This document shows, piece after piece, positions 1 through 7,417 of a DNA stretch of 46,649 nucleotides; the first letter of the stretch is position 1; each line of letters opens with the position of its first letter. The notes beneath the pieces were generated by a model that had not been told where the DNA came from, ran no database searches, and saw nothing but the letters and a program-made list of their open reading frames with translations. The position numbers and the translations under genes are program-made. This DNA is from UBA993 sp964485855 (GTDB taxonomy: Bacteria > Bacillota > Dethiobacteria > DTU022): the NCBI GenBank assembly GCA_964485855.1, contig CAZAKI010000016.1, positions 1 to 46,649 on the forward strand, read 5' to 3'.

Positions 1-1329
1 AAAGAAGAGTTGCAAAGCGGCACGTATGATGCTGCCGACCGGGGTAAAATCCCCGAACTTGAATCCGACGAGCTTGATTACCTGTTTGAGATTGTGACTT
101 CACCGGTTAATGTGACCAGCGTAACCAGGGGCAAAGAGATTGTCACTTCTTCCGATTCAGGGGCCTTTAAGATTAATTACCAGGCTAATATTTCCTTAGA
201 CCGGGCCACGGCGATCCAGGTGCACGAGAAGGTGCTTTCAGCCGACTCGCTCGACCTGGGCAATATCGATTACAGTTACAAATCGGTAAAAGCCATTCTG
301 CACGATGAAGCCAAGGTAATGGAAAATGTGCAGATGAACACGGTCATGCCGGTTCTCTATGGCGCAATGCCCAACTTAGGGCTATATACCAGGCCCGACG
401 GACCGGTTGAGAACTGGTCGGAGCTGTTGCCGCTTGGTAAGATCGAAGAAGCCCGGGCCGCCCAGGAAGAGGCGGTTGAGCATGCCGTTAAAGATATGGT
501 CTACATTGCCGGAGGGATGTATGCAGCCGGAGCAGACGGTATTAATTTCGATACCTGCGGTGCCTCAGGCGATGCAGATATTTTGGCGGCGCTTTTAGCG
601 GCAAAAGAGATCAAAAGCCGCTATCCGGGTCTGGGGATTGAAATGGGCATGGCCGGAGAGTTTATCCTTGGCATGCACGGTAAACTTGAATTTGAGGGGA
701 TCCGCTTGGCCGGGCTCTACCCGCATAAACAGGTGGAACTGGCAGAAAAGGCCGGGGTCAGCATCTTTGGGCCGGTAGTCAACACCAATAGCAATAAAAC
801 TTTTCCCTGGAACCTGGCCCGGGCGGTTACTTTTGTGAAGGCCTGTGTCGAGGCGGCAAACATTGCGGTCCATGCCAACGTCGGTATGGGGGTGGGAGCA
901 ACTCCGATGACCCCCGTGCCGCCGGTTGATGCTGTGTCAAGGGCGGCCAAATCACTGATCGAGATCGGTAAAGCCGATGGCTTATAGGTAGGTTCAGGTG
1001 ACCCGTTCGGCAACGAGGCTACCCAGGAGGTAGCCGTGGGAATGGGCGGTATCCGCACTGCCGGAGATCTGGTTTTGAGGATGCAGCTGGCCCGCGGCTT
1101 AAAGATTGACCGGGCAAAAGACTATGTTGCCGGAAAATTAGGGGTTACACCGTTTGATTTAAGTGATTGTTCGGTAATGCGCGAACTAAGACAGTCCCTG
1201 GATATCGGTTACCCGATGCCCGACCCGGGGGCGGCCAAGGGGATCGAGGCGAAAATTAAAATCGCTGCCTTGCTGGGGATGAGGATTAATTCAGTAGATC
1301 GATTCAAGGAAAGAACGGGTTTAAAATAA
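1..1329 (+). CDS. mtbB: Dimethylamine methyltransferase MtbB, pyrrolysine-containing, 5' end cut by window
   Basis: Transfers a methyl group from dimethylamine to a cognate corrinoid protein, the entry step of methylamine catabolism. The reading frame is open from base 1, stops at TAG 985-987, and continues in the same frame to TAA at 1327-1329. Conserved blocks of the family lie on both sides: GAMPNLGLYT, GADGINFDT, MAGEFILGMHG, NLARAVTF and GMGVGA before the TAG; VGSGDP, GIRTAGDLVLRM and PGAAKGIEAKI after it. The TAG falls where archaeal MtbB carries pyrrolysine (about residue 356). The N-terminus (roughly 20-25 residues) lies left of the window; the TTG at 10 is internal to the homologous region and is not the start. 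mttB follows 24 nt downstream, so the two are probably cotranscribed. The corrinoid protein gene is not visible and may lie upstream. Reading this as two genes or a pseudogene is much less likely because both halves are intact. Confidence 0.93.
985..987 (+). other. In-frame UAG read as pyrrolysine (mtbB)
   Basis: TAG between the Leu codon TTA and the Val codon GTA, followed by G. The family places pyrrolysine exactly between a G-L/I and a V-G-x-G-D-P motif, and both are present here (GL, then VGSGDP). That the codon is decoded as pyrrolysine is inferred from homology; the pyl genes are not in the window. Confidence 0.9.
1017..1035 (+). promoter_or_regulatory. RNA hairpin with a Shine-Dalgarno motif, 29 nt after the mtbB UAG
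   Basis: GGCTACC (1017-1023) and GGTAGCC (1029-1035) form a perfect 7-bp stem closing a 5-nt loop, CAGGA. The loop and 3' arm contain AGGAGG (1025-1030), five bases ahead of an in-frame GTG at 1036. The stem is seen directly. A role in UAG readthrough, or in internal initiation of the C-terminal part, is inference. Confidence 0.45.
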
Positions 1330-1353
1330 TCAGATTAAGGTAGGTGGTTAGTT

Positions 1354-2832
1354 TTGAAACGCAACAGGATTGCCGGTAGAAGTTCTTTCCTGGGGTGCAG
1401 CCTCAGTCTCTTTTCCGATTCGGATTTAGAGATGATCCATGATGCAACCCTGGAGGTCCTGGAGTACACCGGTCTTTATGTCCAGAGCAACGACGCCATC
1501 GATATTTTTGAAGGTGGCGGCTGTGCAGTGGATCGGGAAAAGCAGACTGTCAAAATTCCGGCCCATATCGTCGAAGAAGCAATAGTCAGCTCACCGAAAA
1601 AGGTTTTCCTCGCCGGTCGCGATCCGCAGCACGATATTGTGCTGGAAAGCGGCCGGGTCAACTTCTGTCCCTTCGGTGAAGGAGTAATGGTAATTGATCC
1701 CTACACCGGCGAATACCGCAAATCAACCAAGAAAGATAAGGGTGATGTGGCCCGCTTAGTCGATGCTCTCGATCAGTACGACATGTTAGAAAATACAGTG
1801 GCCCCCCGCGATGTGCATCCCGAGATGGAAAGTTTGCACAACTACGAAGTGACGGTATCGAATACCACCAAGCATGTGCCCCAGCCTTGTCACGATAAGC
1901 GATCGGCTCAGCTGTTAATTGAAATGGCGGCCGCAGTGGCCGGGGGAAAAGATAAGCTAAAGGATCGGCCGATCGTCTCCGGCTGTACCTGTCCGCAAAG
2001 CCCGCTGACGATTTCAGAAGGTTGTGCTGATCCGATTATTGAATACGCCCGGGCTAACCTGCCCCAGAATATCTTATCCATGGCTCTGGCCGGCGCTACA
2101 TCGCCGGTCACCCTGGCGGGCACGCTGGTTACTCACAATGCTGAAGTGCTTGGCGGTATTGTACTCGCCCAGTTGGCCAGGAAAGGGGCCCCGGTGATGT
2201 ATGGCAGCTCGACTTCGATGATCGATTTGAAGTTGACCACTGCAACCGTCGGCTGCCCTGAGCTGGGACTGATCAGCGCCGCGGTGGCCAAACTGGCCCA
2301 GATGTACCTGCTGCCCAGTTATGTAGCAGGCACGTAGGGCGATTCAAAACTATCCGACGCTCAGTCAGGCCATGAAAAAACCCTCACTACCCTGTTGCCG
2401 GCCTTGGCAGGTGCCAATATGATTTACGGCGGGGGGATGCTGGAGATGGGCCTGACCATGAGTTTCGGTCAGCTGGTGATGGATAATGAGATTATCGCCA
2501 TGACCAGAAAGGTGCTGGAGGGAATTCCGGTTAACGATGATACTCTGGCCGTAGACGTGATCAAAAGCGTAGGTGCGCGTGGTCACTTCCTGGCTGAGGA
2601 TCACACTTTTCATAATATGCGCAAACTCTCCAGTCCACAGTATATCGACCGGCGGATGCGCCAGTTCTGGAACCAGAGAGGGTCGAAAGACTTGACTACA
2701 GTTTGTGACGAGAAGGCCAGGGAGATTCTTGAGACCCACCGGCCAGACCCACTGCCTGAGGGGGTCCATGATCAACTTCTGGCCATTATCGCGGTCAGGG
2801 AGGAAGAATTGGGGATCAGGACGAAGTATTAA
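1354..2832 (+). CDS. mttB: Trimethylamine methyltransferase MttB, pyrrolysine-containing
   Basis: Demethylates trimethylamine and methylates its corrinoid protein, giving dimethylamine, the substrate of the upstream mtbB product. TTG start with a purine-rich AAGGTAGGTGG upstream. The frame runs through TAG 2335-2337 to TAA 2830-2832, giving 492 residues with the amber counted; archaeal MttB is about 495. The amber is residue 328, matching pyrrolysine 334 of the archaeal enzyme. Before it stand SGCTCPQSPLT, MALAGATSPVTLAGTLV and PSYVAGT; after it GDSKLSDAQSGHEK, ALAGANMIYGGGMLEMG and LVMDNEI, all typical of the family. Both halves are intact. Non-pyrrolysine MttB relatives such as the glycine betaine methyltransferase MtgB lack the amber, so this one is assigned to trimethylamine. 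Confidence 0.93.
2335..2337 (+). other. In-frame UAG read as pyrrolysine (mttB)
   Basis: TAG between ACG (Thr) and GGC (Gly), directly after YVAGT and before GDSK, the position of pyrrolysine in trimethylamine methyltransferases. It is followed by G, like the mtbB amber. No hairpin comparable to the one behind the mtbB amber is evident in the next 40 nt. Confidence 0.88.
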
Positions 2833-2882
2833 CCAATATTTCAGAGCCAAGATGGTTTAGGTTCCTAAAGGAGGTATACGTG

Positions 2883-3554
2883 ATGGCCGAGATTACTTTT
2901 CTGGGACATGCTGCTTTCCGTCTGCAAGAGGAGGGTAAGGAAACTTTGATTTTTGATCCTTTTGTGACCGGAAATCCGCTGGCCCCATTAAAGCTGGAAG
3001 AGATTAAGGCCGACTATATCCTGGTTTCGCATGGCCATTTCGATCACTTAGGCGATGCTTACAAGATCGCCGAGAAAAGTGAAGCTACCATTATTTCTAC
3101 GGCTGAAATCGCTAAGCAGGCCGGTGAAAAGGGGCTTAAGGCCCATGCCCAGCATATTGGCGGGCGGCACCGGTTTCCCTTCGGCTCGGTGAAGCTGACC
3201 CTGGCCTTCCACGGGTCAGGCATCCCCGGCGGTCACGCCTGCGGTTTCATCGTTGATTACTATGGTAAAGTAATCTATTTTGCCGGTGATACAGGACTTT
3301 TTGGCGATATGAAGCTGATCGGCGAACTCGATGCCCTCGATTATGCCCTGCTGCCGATCGGCGACAATTTTACCATGGGCATCGATGATGCGGTGCTGGC
3401 AGTCACTTTCCTGAAAGCTAAAACGGTGATTCCTTACCATTACAACACCTGGCCGTTAATTGAAGTTGACCCTCAGGAGTTTAAGCAGAAGGTGGAAGCA
3501 AAAACAGGCAGCAAGTGTGTGATCCTGCCGCCCGGTGAAACGCACAAGTTCTGA
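2883..3554 (+). CDS. Metal-dependent hydrolase, UPF0173 / metallo-beta-lactamase fold
   Basis: About 223 residues, close to the usual UPF0173 length. The N-terminus begins with the family-typical ITFLGHAAF. The zinc motif HxHxDH is present as SHGHFDHLGD, followed by GDTGLFGDM and a C-terminal PYHYNTWP. The ATG at 2883 is preferred over the GTG at 2880 because AAAGGAGGT (2867-2875) then has 7-nt spacing. The gene starts 50 nt after mttB with no terminator between, so it probably belongs to the methylamine operon. The substrate of this family is unknown; a role in methylamine metabolism is only suggested by position. It ends in TGA. Confidence 0.85.
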   Translation: MAEITFLGHAAFRLQEEGKETLIFDPFVTGNPLAPLKLEEIKADYILVSHGHFDHLGDAYKIAEKSEATIISTAEIAKQAGEKGLKAHAQHIGGRHRFPFGSVKLTLAFHGSGIPGGHACGFIVDYYGKVIYFAGDTGLFGDMKLIGELDALDYALLPIGDNFTMGIDDAVLAVTFLKAKTVIPYHYNTWPLIEVDPQEFKQKVEAKTGSKCVILPPGETHKF

Positions 3555-3668
3555 TTACCCTTTTGTATAAAAACGCAGATCTAGAGGCGCAGTTGTTGAA
3601 AACCGAAAGCGAACATAGAGCGAGTGAGATAGAATTAGCGTCAAGACAAGGGGCGTAGCAGACCCCGG

Positions 3669-3708
3669 CCTTCAAAAAGATGGTTAATACTACCAGTTAA
3701 TTTGAAGG
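3669..3708 (+). repeat. Inverted repeat (8-bp stem) with a nested small hairpin
   Basis: CCTTCAAA (3669-3676) is complementary to TTTGAAGG (3701-3708). Inside, TGGT (3681-3684) can pair with ACCA (3692-3695). There is no T-tract after it, so it is not a standard terminator. Confidence 0.4.
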
Positions 3709-3732
3709 GCGGGCCGAGTATTGAAACTTTTT

Positions 3733-3769
3733 CACCCCCACCCCGACCCTCCCCCCTCAAGGGGGAGGG
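3733..3769 (+). repeat. GC-rich palindromic repeat, left copy
   Basis: A C-run/G-run palindrome: CCCTCCCCC and GGGGGAGGG around a short CTCAA centre, running directly into the gap. Its reverse complement resembles the segment at about 3954-3990 on the other side, so the two form an inverted pair. Confidence 0.6.
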
Positions 3770-3869
3770 NNNNNNNNNNNNNNNNNNNNNNNNNNNNNNN
3801 NNNNNNNNNNNNNNNNNNNNNNNNNNNNNNNNNNNNNNNNNNNNNNNNNNNNNNNNNNNNNNNNNNNNN
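3770..3869. other. Assembly gap (100 N)
   Basis: Exactly 100 Ns, the usual placeholder for a scaffold gap of unknown size. Palindromic repeats on both sides explain why assembly failed. Real sequence of unknown length may be missing. Confidence 0.98.
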
Positions 3870-3978
3870 AGTTTTCTTAATCCCCTGTTTCTTTGGAGGA
3901 AAATGGAGTTTATTAATCCCCTGTATCTTGGAGGGAAGTAGAGTTTTTTTAATCCCCTCTCCCCTGGGGGGAGAGGGT
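3870..3978 (+). repeat. Three imperfect tandem repeats of about 35 nt
   Basis: Units begin near 3870, 3906 and 3941. Each carries AGTTT, then TTAATCCCCT, then a G-rich GGAGG or GGGGGG segment. The third merges into the strong palindrome CCCCTCTCCCC / GGGGGGAGAGG. The first two look like decayed copies of that palindrome. The number of units is unknown because of the gap. Confidence 0.6.
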
Positions 3979-3990
3979 TGGGTGAGGGGG
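3954..3990 (-). repeat. GC-rich palindromic repeat, right (inverted) copy
   Basis: Contains CCCCTCTCCCC, then GGGGGGAGAGGG and a GGGTGAGGGGG tail. It is the near reverse complement of the left copy at 3733-3769. Pairs like this resemble REP/BIME-type or small non-autonomous elements; mobility is not shown. Confidence 0.55.
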
Positions 3991-4045
3991 ATCTTTAGCG
4001 CTCCTGAGCTTTGGCTTCAACTAAAAAGCTGCCAGACGTCAGCGC

Positions 4046-4921
4046 TTAGATGCGCAGCAGCGGGCGGGTCAAACAGGTTGGGCCGCCGCCACCCTTAATC
4101 GAAACGTCCTCGCCCGGGTATTCGTAAACCGTAGCACCGGCTTTCTCCAGCCCTGCTTTGGTCTGCGGATTACCGGCAATCATTACACATTTACGCGGGG
4201 ACAGGGCTAAAACATTACAGCCAAAAGAATCATATTCTTCAGCAGGGACTTCGACAAACTTAATGCCCTTTTCAATCAACAGCTCGCGGAAAGGGACCAC
4301 CATCAGGGAGGAGTAAACGACAGCCAGGTCGCGGTCTACCGGGCTGATCATCGACATCAGGTGCAGGCATTCATCAGGCCCGTTACCGTGCGGCAGCGGC
4401 ACCTCGATTACCTCTTTGACCAGGCCCTCGGTCAGCTGCCGCAGCTGGGCGATTCCTTCGTGGTTGGTGCGGTATCCGATGCCCACTGCTACGGTGTTGT
4501 CATCAAACCAGACAATATCGCCACCTTCGATTTTACCGGGAGCCTTGATCTCACCGATAATCGGCATACCGATGCTCTGCAAATATTTAGCGGCAGCCTG
4601 CGGCTCCGGTTTCCGCTCTTTTTTACCCATGTTGCAGAGGATGGCTCCTTTACGCGTGATAATTACCGGATCGTGAGTGTAGATTGAATCAAGCCCAACG
4701 CTGTCGTCTTCGGGCAGGTAGTGAATTTCTTTGACGTGTTCTTCAATAATTGTTTTAAATTTGCCATATTCGTCAAGGACTTTTTCGTAATCCGGAGCTG
4801 AAGGATAATGCAGCTGCTGCCACTGATGGTCTACATTTTGCTGATTTTTCCAGGCCGTTTCCGGTTTTTTCATCAGGATTACTTCAATTTTGCCGGTTTC
4901 AGACTGACCGTTGTAGTTCAT
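4046..4921 (-). CDS. Guanidino-group hydrolase, dimethylargininase (DDAH) / arginine deiminase-like
   Basis: A 291-residue member of the amidinotransferase/deiminase superfamily. The expected catalytic elements are visible: THDPV at about residue 82, GGDIV, RTNHEG, the histidine in CLHLMS, and a C-terminal cysteine in GGGPTCLTRPL. The spacing and several blocks (the DYEKVL region, RTNxEG, LHL, the terminal GG-x-C) resemble bacterial dimethylargininase, which splits methylated arginine into citrulline and dimethylamine. Arginine deiminase-type chemistry, giving citrulline and ammonia, is the main alternative. The ATG at 4921 has a good GGAGGTT Shine-Dalgarno upstream. It is the only minus-strand gene and converges on the methylamine operon across the gap. 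The superfamily call is firm; the exact substrate is not. Confidence 0.8.
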   Translation of the reverse strand: MNYNGQSETGKIEVILMKKPETAWKNQQNVDHQWQQLHYPSAPDYEKVLDEYGKFKTIIEEHVKEIHYLPEDDSVGLDSIYTHDPVIITRKGAILCNMGKKERKPEPQAAAKYLQSIGMPIIGEIKAPGKIEGGDIVWFDDNTVAVGIGYRTNHEGIAQLRQLTEGLVKEVIEVPLPHGNGPDECLHLMSMISPVDRDLAVVYSSLMVVPFRELLIEKGIKFVEVPAEEYDSFGCNVLALSPRKCVMIAGNPQTKAGLEKAGATVYEYPGEDVSIKGGGGPTCLTRPLLRI

Positions 4922-5133
4922 GGTTTAACCTCCGTTAGTTATGATTCTTATAAACCGCTTGTATTTTATCATATTTCCAGCCCTCTTTGTCTGCCGGTCT
5001 TGAAGAGTGACTGTTTGCCCGTCCCTACTGTTTGTAGTATCATATTAGCGGGATTATCGGAGTTAGTTTAAATTGTATAACAACGATCAAGTTGATGAGC
5101 AGTGAATCTCAACCGGTTTAACCTGGATTTTTA
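4922..5133. promoter_or_regulatory. Divergent intergenic region with probable promoters
   Basis: This 212-nt, fairly AT-rich spacer separates divergent genes and must hold both promoters. A TATAAC at 5076-5081 could be the -10 for the + strand operon, and TATGATAAAAT (minus strand, about 4959-4970) the -10 for the hydrolase gene. Neither has a convincing -35. Confidence 0.35.
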
Positions 5134-6084
5134 ATGCCAAAAGTTATCTTTAAAGGAATGACTAATCTGATGAGCTTATCATTAGCAGAACTGAAAACCT
5201 GTTTTGAGCAGCATGGCTATATTTGTGAAGACACTACAGCGCTGACTGTTTTCCTGGCTCTTGATTTAAAAAAACCGCTTCTAATTGAAGGAGCCCCAGG
5301 GGTCGGAAAAACTGAAATGGGCAAGGTCCTGGCTTCAATCCTTGGCACAGAGCTAATCCGCTTGCAGTGCTACGAGGGTCTGGACGAAACCAAGGCGCTG
5401 TACGAATGGAACTACCAACGGCAGTTATTGCGGATCCAGATGAACCGTGATCTTGAAGAGGGTGAAATCAGGGAGGAGGATCTTTTTTCCAATCGTTACC
5501 TGCTGGAAAGACCATTATTAAAGGCTATTAGGGCCGATAAGCAGGCAGTGCTTTTAATTGATGAGGTTGACAAGTGCGATCCCGAGTTTGAGGCCTTTCT
5601 TTTTGAGGTGCTTTCAGATTTTCAGGTTTCGATTCCGGAGCTGGGCACCATCAGGGCCAATAATATTCCGGTTGTGGTGCTGACCAGCAATAACGAAAGA
5701 GAGCTTTCCGATGGGCTGAAGCGCCGCTGTCTTTATCTCTATCTGGATTTTCCGGCGATTGAAAAAGAGGTAGAGATTATCCGGGCCAGGATCCCCGGGG
5801 TAGCCGATCGTTTAGCCTGGGAAATTGCCCGGGTAGTGGCCAGGCTACGCCGTCAGCCGGAGATGCGTAAAAAACCATCGATCGCCGAAACCCTGGATTG
5901 GACCAGGGCCCTGCTGGCCCTGAACCAGACGCGCCTGGATGCTAAAATAGTGGCCGATACTCTCAACCTCTTGTTAAAAACCAGGGCTGATCAGCAGCTT
6001 TTTACCAGTCAGATTGGCTGTGAGGGAGTCGAGCAGGCTTTAACCGATAAACGAAATGGCGGTGAAATCTGCGGGTGCAGTTGA
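5134..6084 (+). CDS. MoxR-family AAA+ ATPase, CoxD-like
   Basis: About 316 residues. Walker A is GAPGVGKTE (about residues 53-61), Walker B LLIDEVDK (about 140), and the sensor region VLTSNNERELSDGLKRRC follows. These are features of the MoxR/CoxD branch, whose members act as chaperones that insert or activate metal cofactors together with a VWA-domain partner. The start is uncertain: ATG 5134, 5158 and 5170 are in frame, and an AAAGGA lies at 5152-5157. The family domain begins shortly after 5170, so the shorter forms are plausible. It overlaps the next gene by 10 nt, so translation is probably coupled. Confidence 0.85.
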   Translation: MPKVIFKGMTNLMSLSLAELKTCFEQHGYICEDTTALTVFLALDLKKPLLIEGAPGVGKTEMGKVLASILGTELIRLQCYEGLDETKALYEWNYQRQLLRIQMNRDLEEGEIREEDLFSNRYLLERPLLKAIRADKQAVLLIDEVDKCDPEFEAFLFEVLSDFQVSIPELGTIRANNIPVVVLTSNNERELSDGLKRRCLYLYLDFPAIEKEVEIIRARIPGVADRLAWEIARVVARLRRQPEMRKKPSIAETLDWTRALLALNQTRLDAKIVADTLNLLLKTRADQQLFTSQIGCEGVEQALTDKRNGGEICGCS

Positions 6085-7397
6085 CATTAAAACAGCACGA
6101 ACAACATTTTGAAGAGAACCTGACTATTTTCACCGGATTACTGCGCCGTGAAGGCCTGAACGTTGGCACGGCAGAGATGATCGACGCCCTTAATGCTCTG
6201 CCTAAAATCGATCTCTCTTCACGGGAAAGCTTCAAGGCAGCCCTGCAGGCAACCATGGTCAAGAGCAAGCGCGATCAGCTTATTTTCAATCGAATTTTCA
6301 ATTCTTTTTTCATTTCTCCCGACCAACATCGTTTCCGCGGTGATCAGCTCACCAGGCAGCAGCAGGAGCTGCAGAAAAAGATCGAGGAAGCCAATCTTGA
6401 TCTGCAGTTTAAGGGAGAAGCCCTGCAGCTTAGCAAAGATGAGCTGGAACAGTACAGCTGCTTATCCGTAGAACAGCGCAGCCAGATTAAAGATTTTGTG
6501 CAGAAAACGGAAAACGGGGTTAATGTTGAACCGCAGTTCCGGCCACTTTTGGAGACAATCGTAAAAAGTCACCTGCGCTACTGCCGCAGTTCCAACTGCA
6601 AGAATCAGTCGGCTGATCCGTCCGCCGGCAGGGCTGATGGCGCCGGCAGCGGCCAGAACAGCGATCAGTATTTAAGGGAAATCGATATCGCGACAATTAC
6701 TGCAGCTGATCTGCCCGCTGCAGAATACCTGTTGCACGAGCTATCCCGCAGGCTGGCCGTTAAAATTCTACGCCGCCGGCGTAGCGGGCCACGCAGCGGC
6801 ACCCTCGATTTCCGCCGCTCGCTGAGAGAAAATCTCCACTATGGCGGAACTATATTCCATCTTAAATACAGGCCTAAAAGAAGATCGAGGCAGCATATCT
6901 TGTTGATCTGCGATGTATCGGCTTCGATGAAGCAGTACAGTACTTTCGTGATCCATTTTCTGCACGGGTTGCAGGAAACAGTCAAGGAGCTTTCCTGTTT
7001 CATCTTTTCAGATAACCTGGAAAACATCAGCGCTGATCTTAAAGGCAGGATTGGTTTATCCCGCCTGCTAGACCGGGTCGTTCGCCGCAGTAAGGCCTGG
7101 GGCGGGGGAACGAATATCGGGCAGGCCCTGAAAAAAATGGTTGCTGATTACCCGGATAAGATTAATGCGAAAACCACCATGATCATCGTCAGCGATAGCA
7201 AGACTATAGCCCTGGAGAGCAGCTTAAAGGAGCTAGGCAAGGTGAAAGATCGCGTCAAGCGGATCATTTGGTTGAATCCGTTGCCGGTTGAACGCTGGCC
7301 GGATTATCGATCGGTAATTAAATTTGCAGAACAAGTGGAAATGTGGCCCTGCAGCACGATCAATCAGCTGGAAGCAGTACTGGTCGGCAGGCTATAA
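6075..7397 (+). CDS. VWA-domain protein, CoxE-like
   Basis: 440 residues starting at a GTG inside the end of the ATPase gene. The C-terminal half is a von Willebrand factor A domain with a complete metal-ion-dependent adhesion site: DVSAS in LLICDVSASMK, the threonine in WGGGTNIGQAL, and the aspartate in IIVSDSK. The N-terminal half is helical and charged, with a low-complexity Ser/Gly/Asp linker near residues 175-195. CoxE proteins pair with CoxD-type ATPases in maturing the active site of molybdenum CO dehydrogenase. Here the next gene is cooC, which points to a different, nickel-containing client; that is inference. Confidence 0.85.
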   Translation: MQLTLKQHEQHFEENLTIFTGLLRREGLNVGTAEMIDALNALPKIDLSSRESFKAALQATMVKSKRDQLIFNRIFNSFFISPDQHRFRGDQLTRQQQELQKKIEEANLDLQFKGEALQLSKDELEQYSCLSVEQRSQIKDFVQKTENGVNVEPQFRPLLETIVKSHLRYCRSSNCKNQSADPSAGRADGAGSGQNSDQYLREIDIATITAADLPAAEYLLHELSRRLAVKILRRRRSGPRSGTLDFRRSLRENLHYGGTIFHLKYRPKRRSRQHILLICDVSASMKQYSTFVIHFLHGLQETVKELSCFIFSDNLENISADLKGRIGLSRLLDRVVRRSKAWGGGTNIGQALKKMVADYPDKINAKTTMIIVSDSKTIALESSLKELGKVKDRVKRIIWLNPLPVERWPDYRSVIKFAEQVEMWPCSTINQLEAVLVGRL

Positions 7398-7417
7398 TCA
7401 GGATCAAGGAGGACAAA

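Larger units (their letters stand above)
3555..4045. other. Repeat-rich non-coding region around an assembly gap
   Basis: No gene is visible. From left to right: a structured-looking stretch (3575-3714), a GC-rich palindromic repeat (about 3733-3769), 100 Ns, three imperfect tandem repeats (3870-3978), and an inverted copy of the GC-rich repeat (about 3954-3990). The open frames across it are low-complexity and have no start signals. The + strand operon and the minus-strand gene at 4046-4921 converge here, so transcription should end in this region, but no classic hairpin with a T-tract is visible in the bases present. Confidence 0.8.

Noticed and set aside
10..1329. mtbB and mttB as pseudogenes or as split gene pairs
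   Set aside because: Both halves are in one frame with no other lesion, and each TAG lies exactly at the pyrrolysine position of its family.
2365..2850. 161-codon open frame on the minus strand inside mttB
   Set aside because: Antisense to conserved MttB sequence, no ribosome site, no recognisable motif.
3870..3978. CRISPR-like array
   Set aside because: The units are adjoining, imperfect and only three, with no unique spacers and no cas genes.
3702..4098. Open frames running across the Ns
   Set aside because: They consist of repeat-derived low-complexity sequence and undefined residues.
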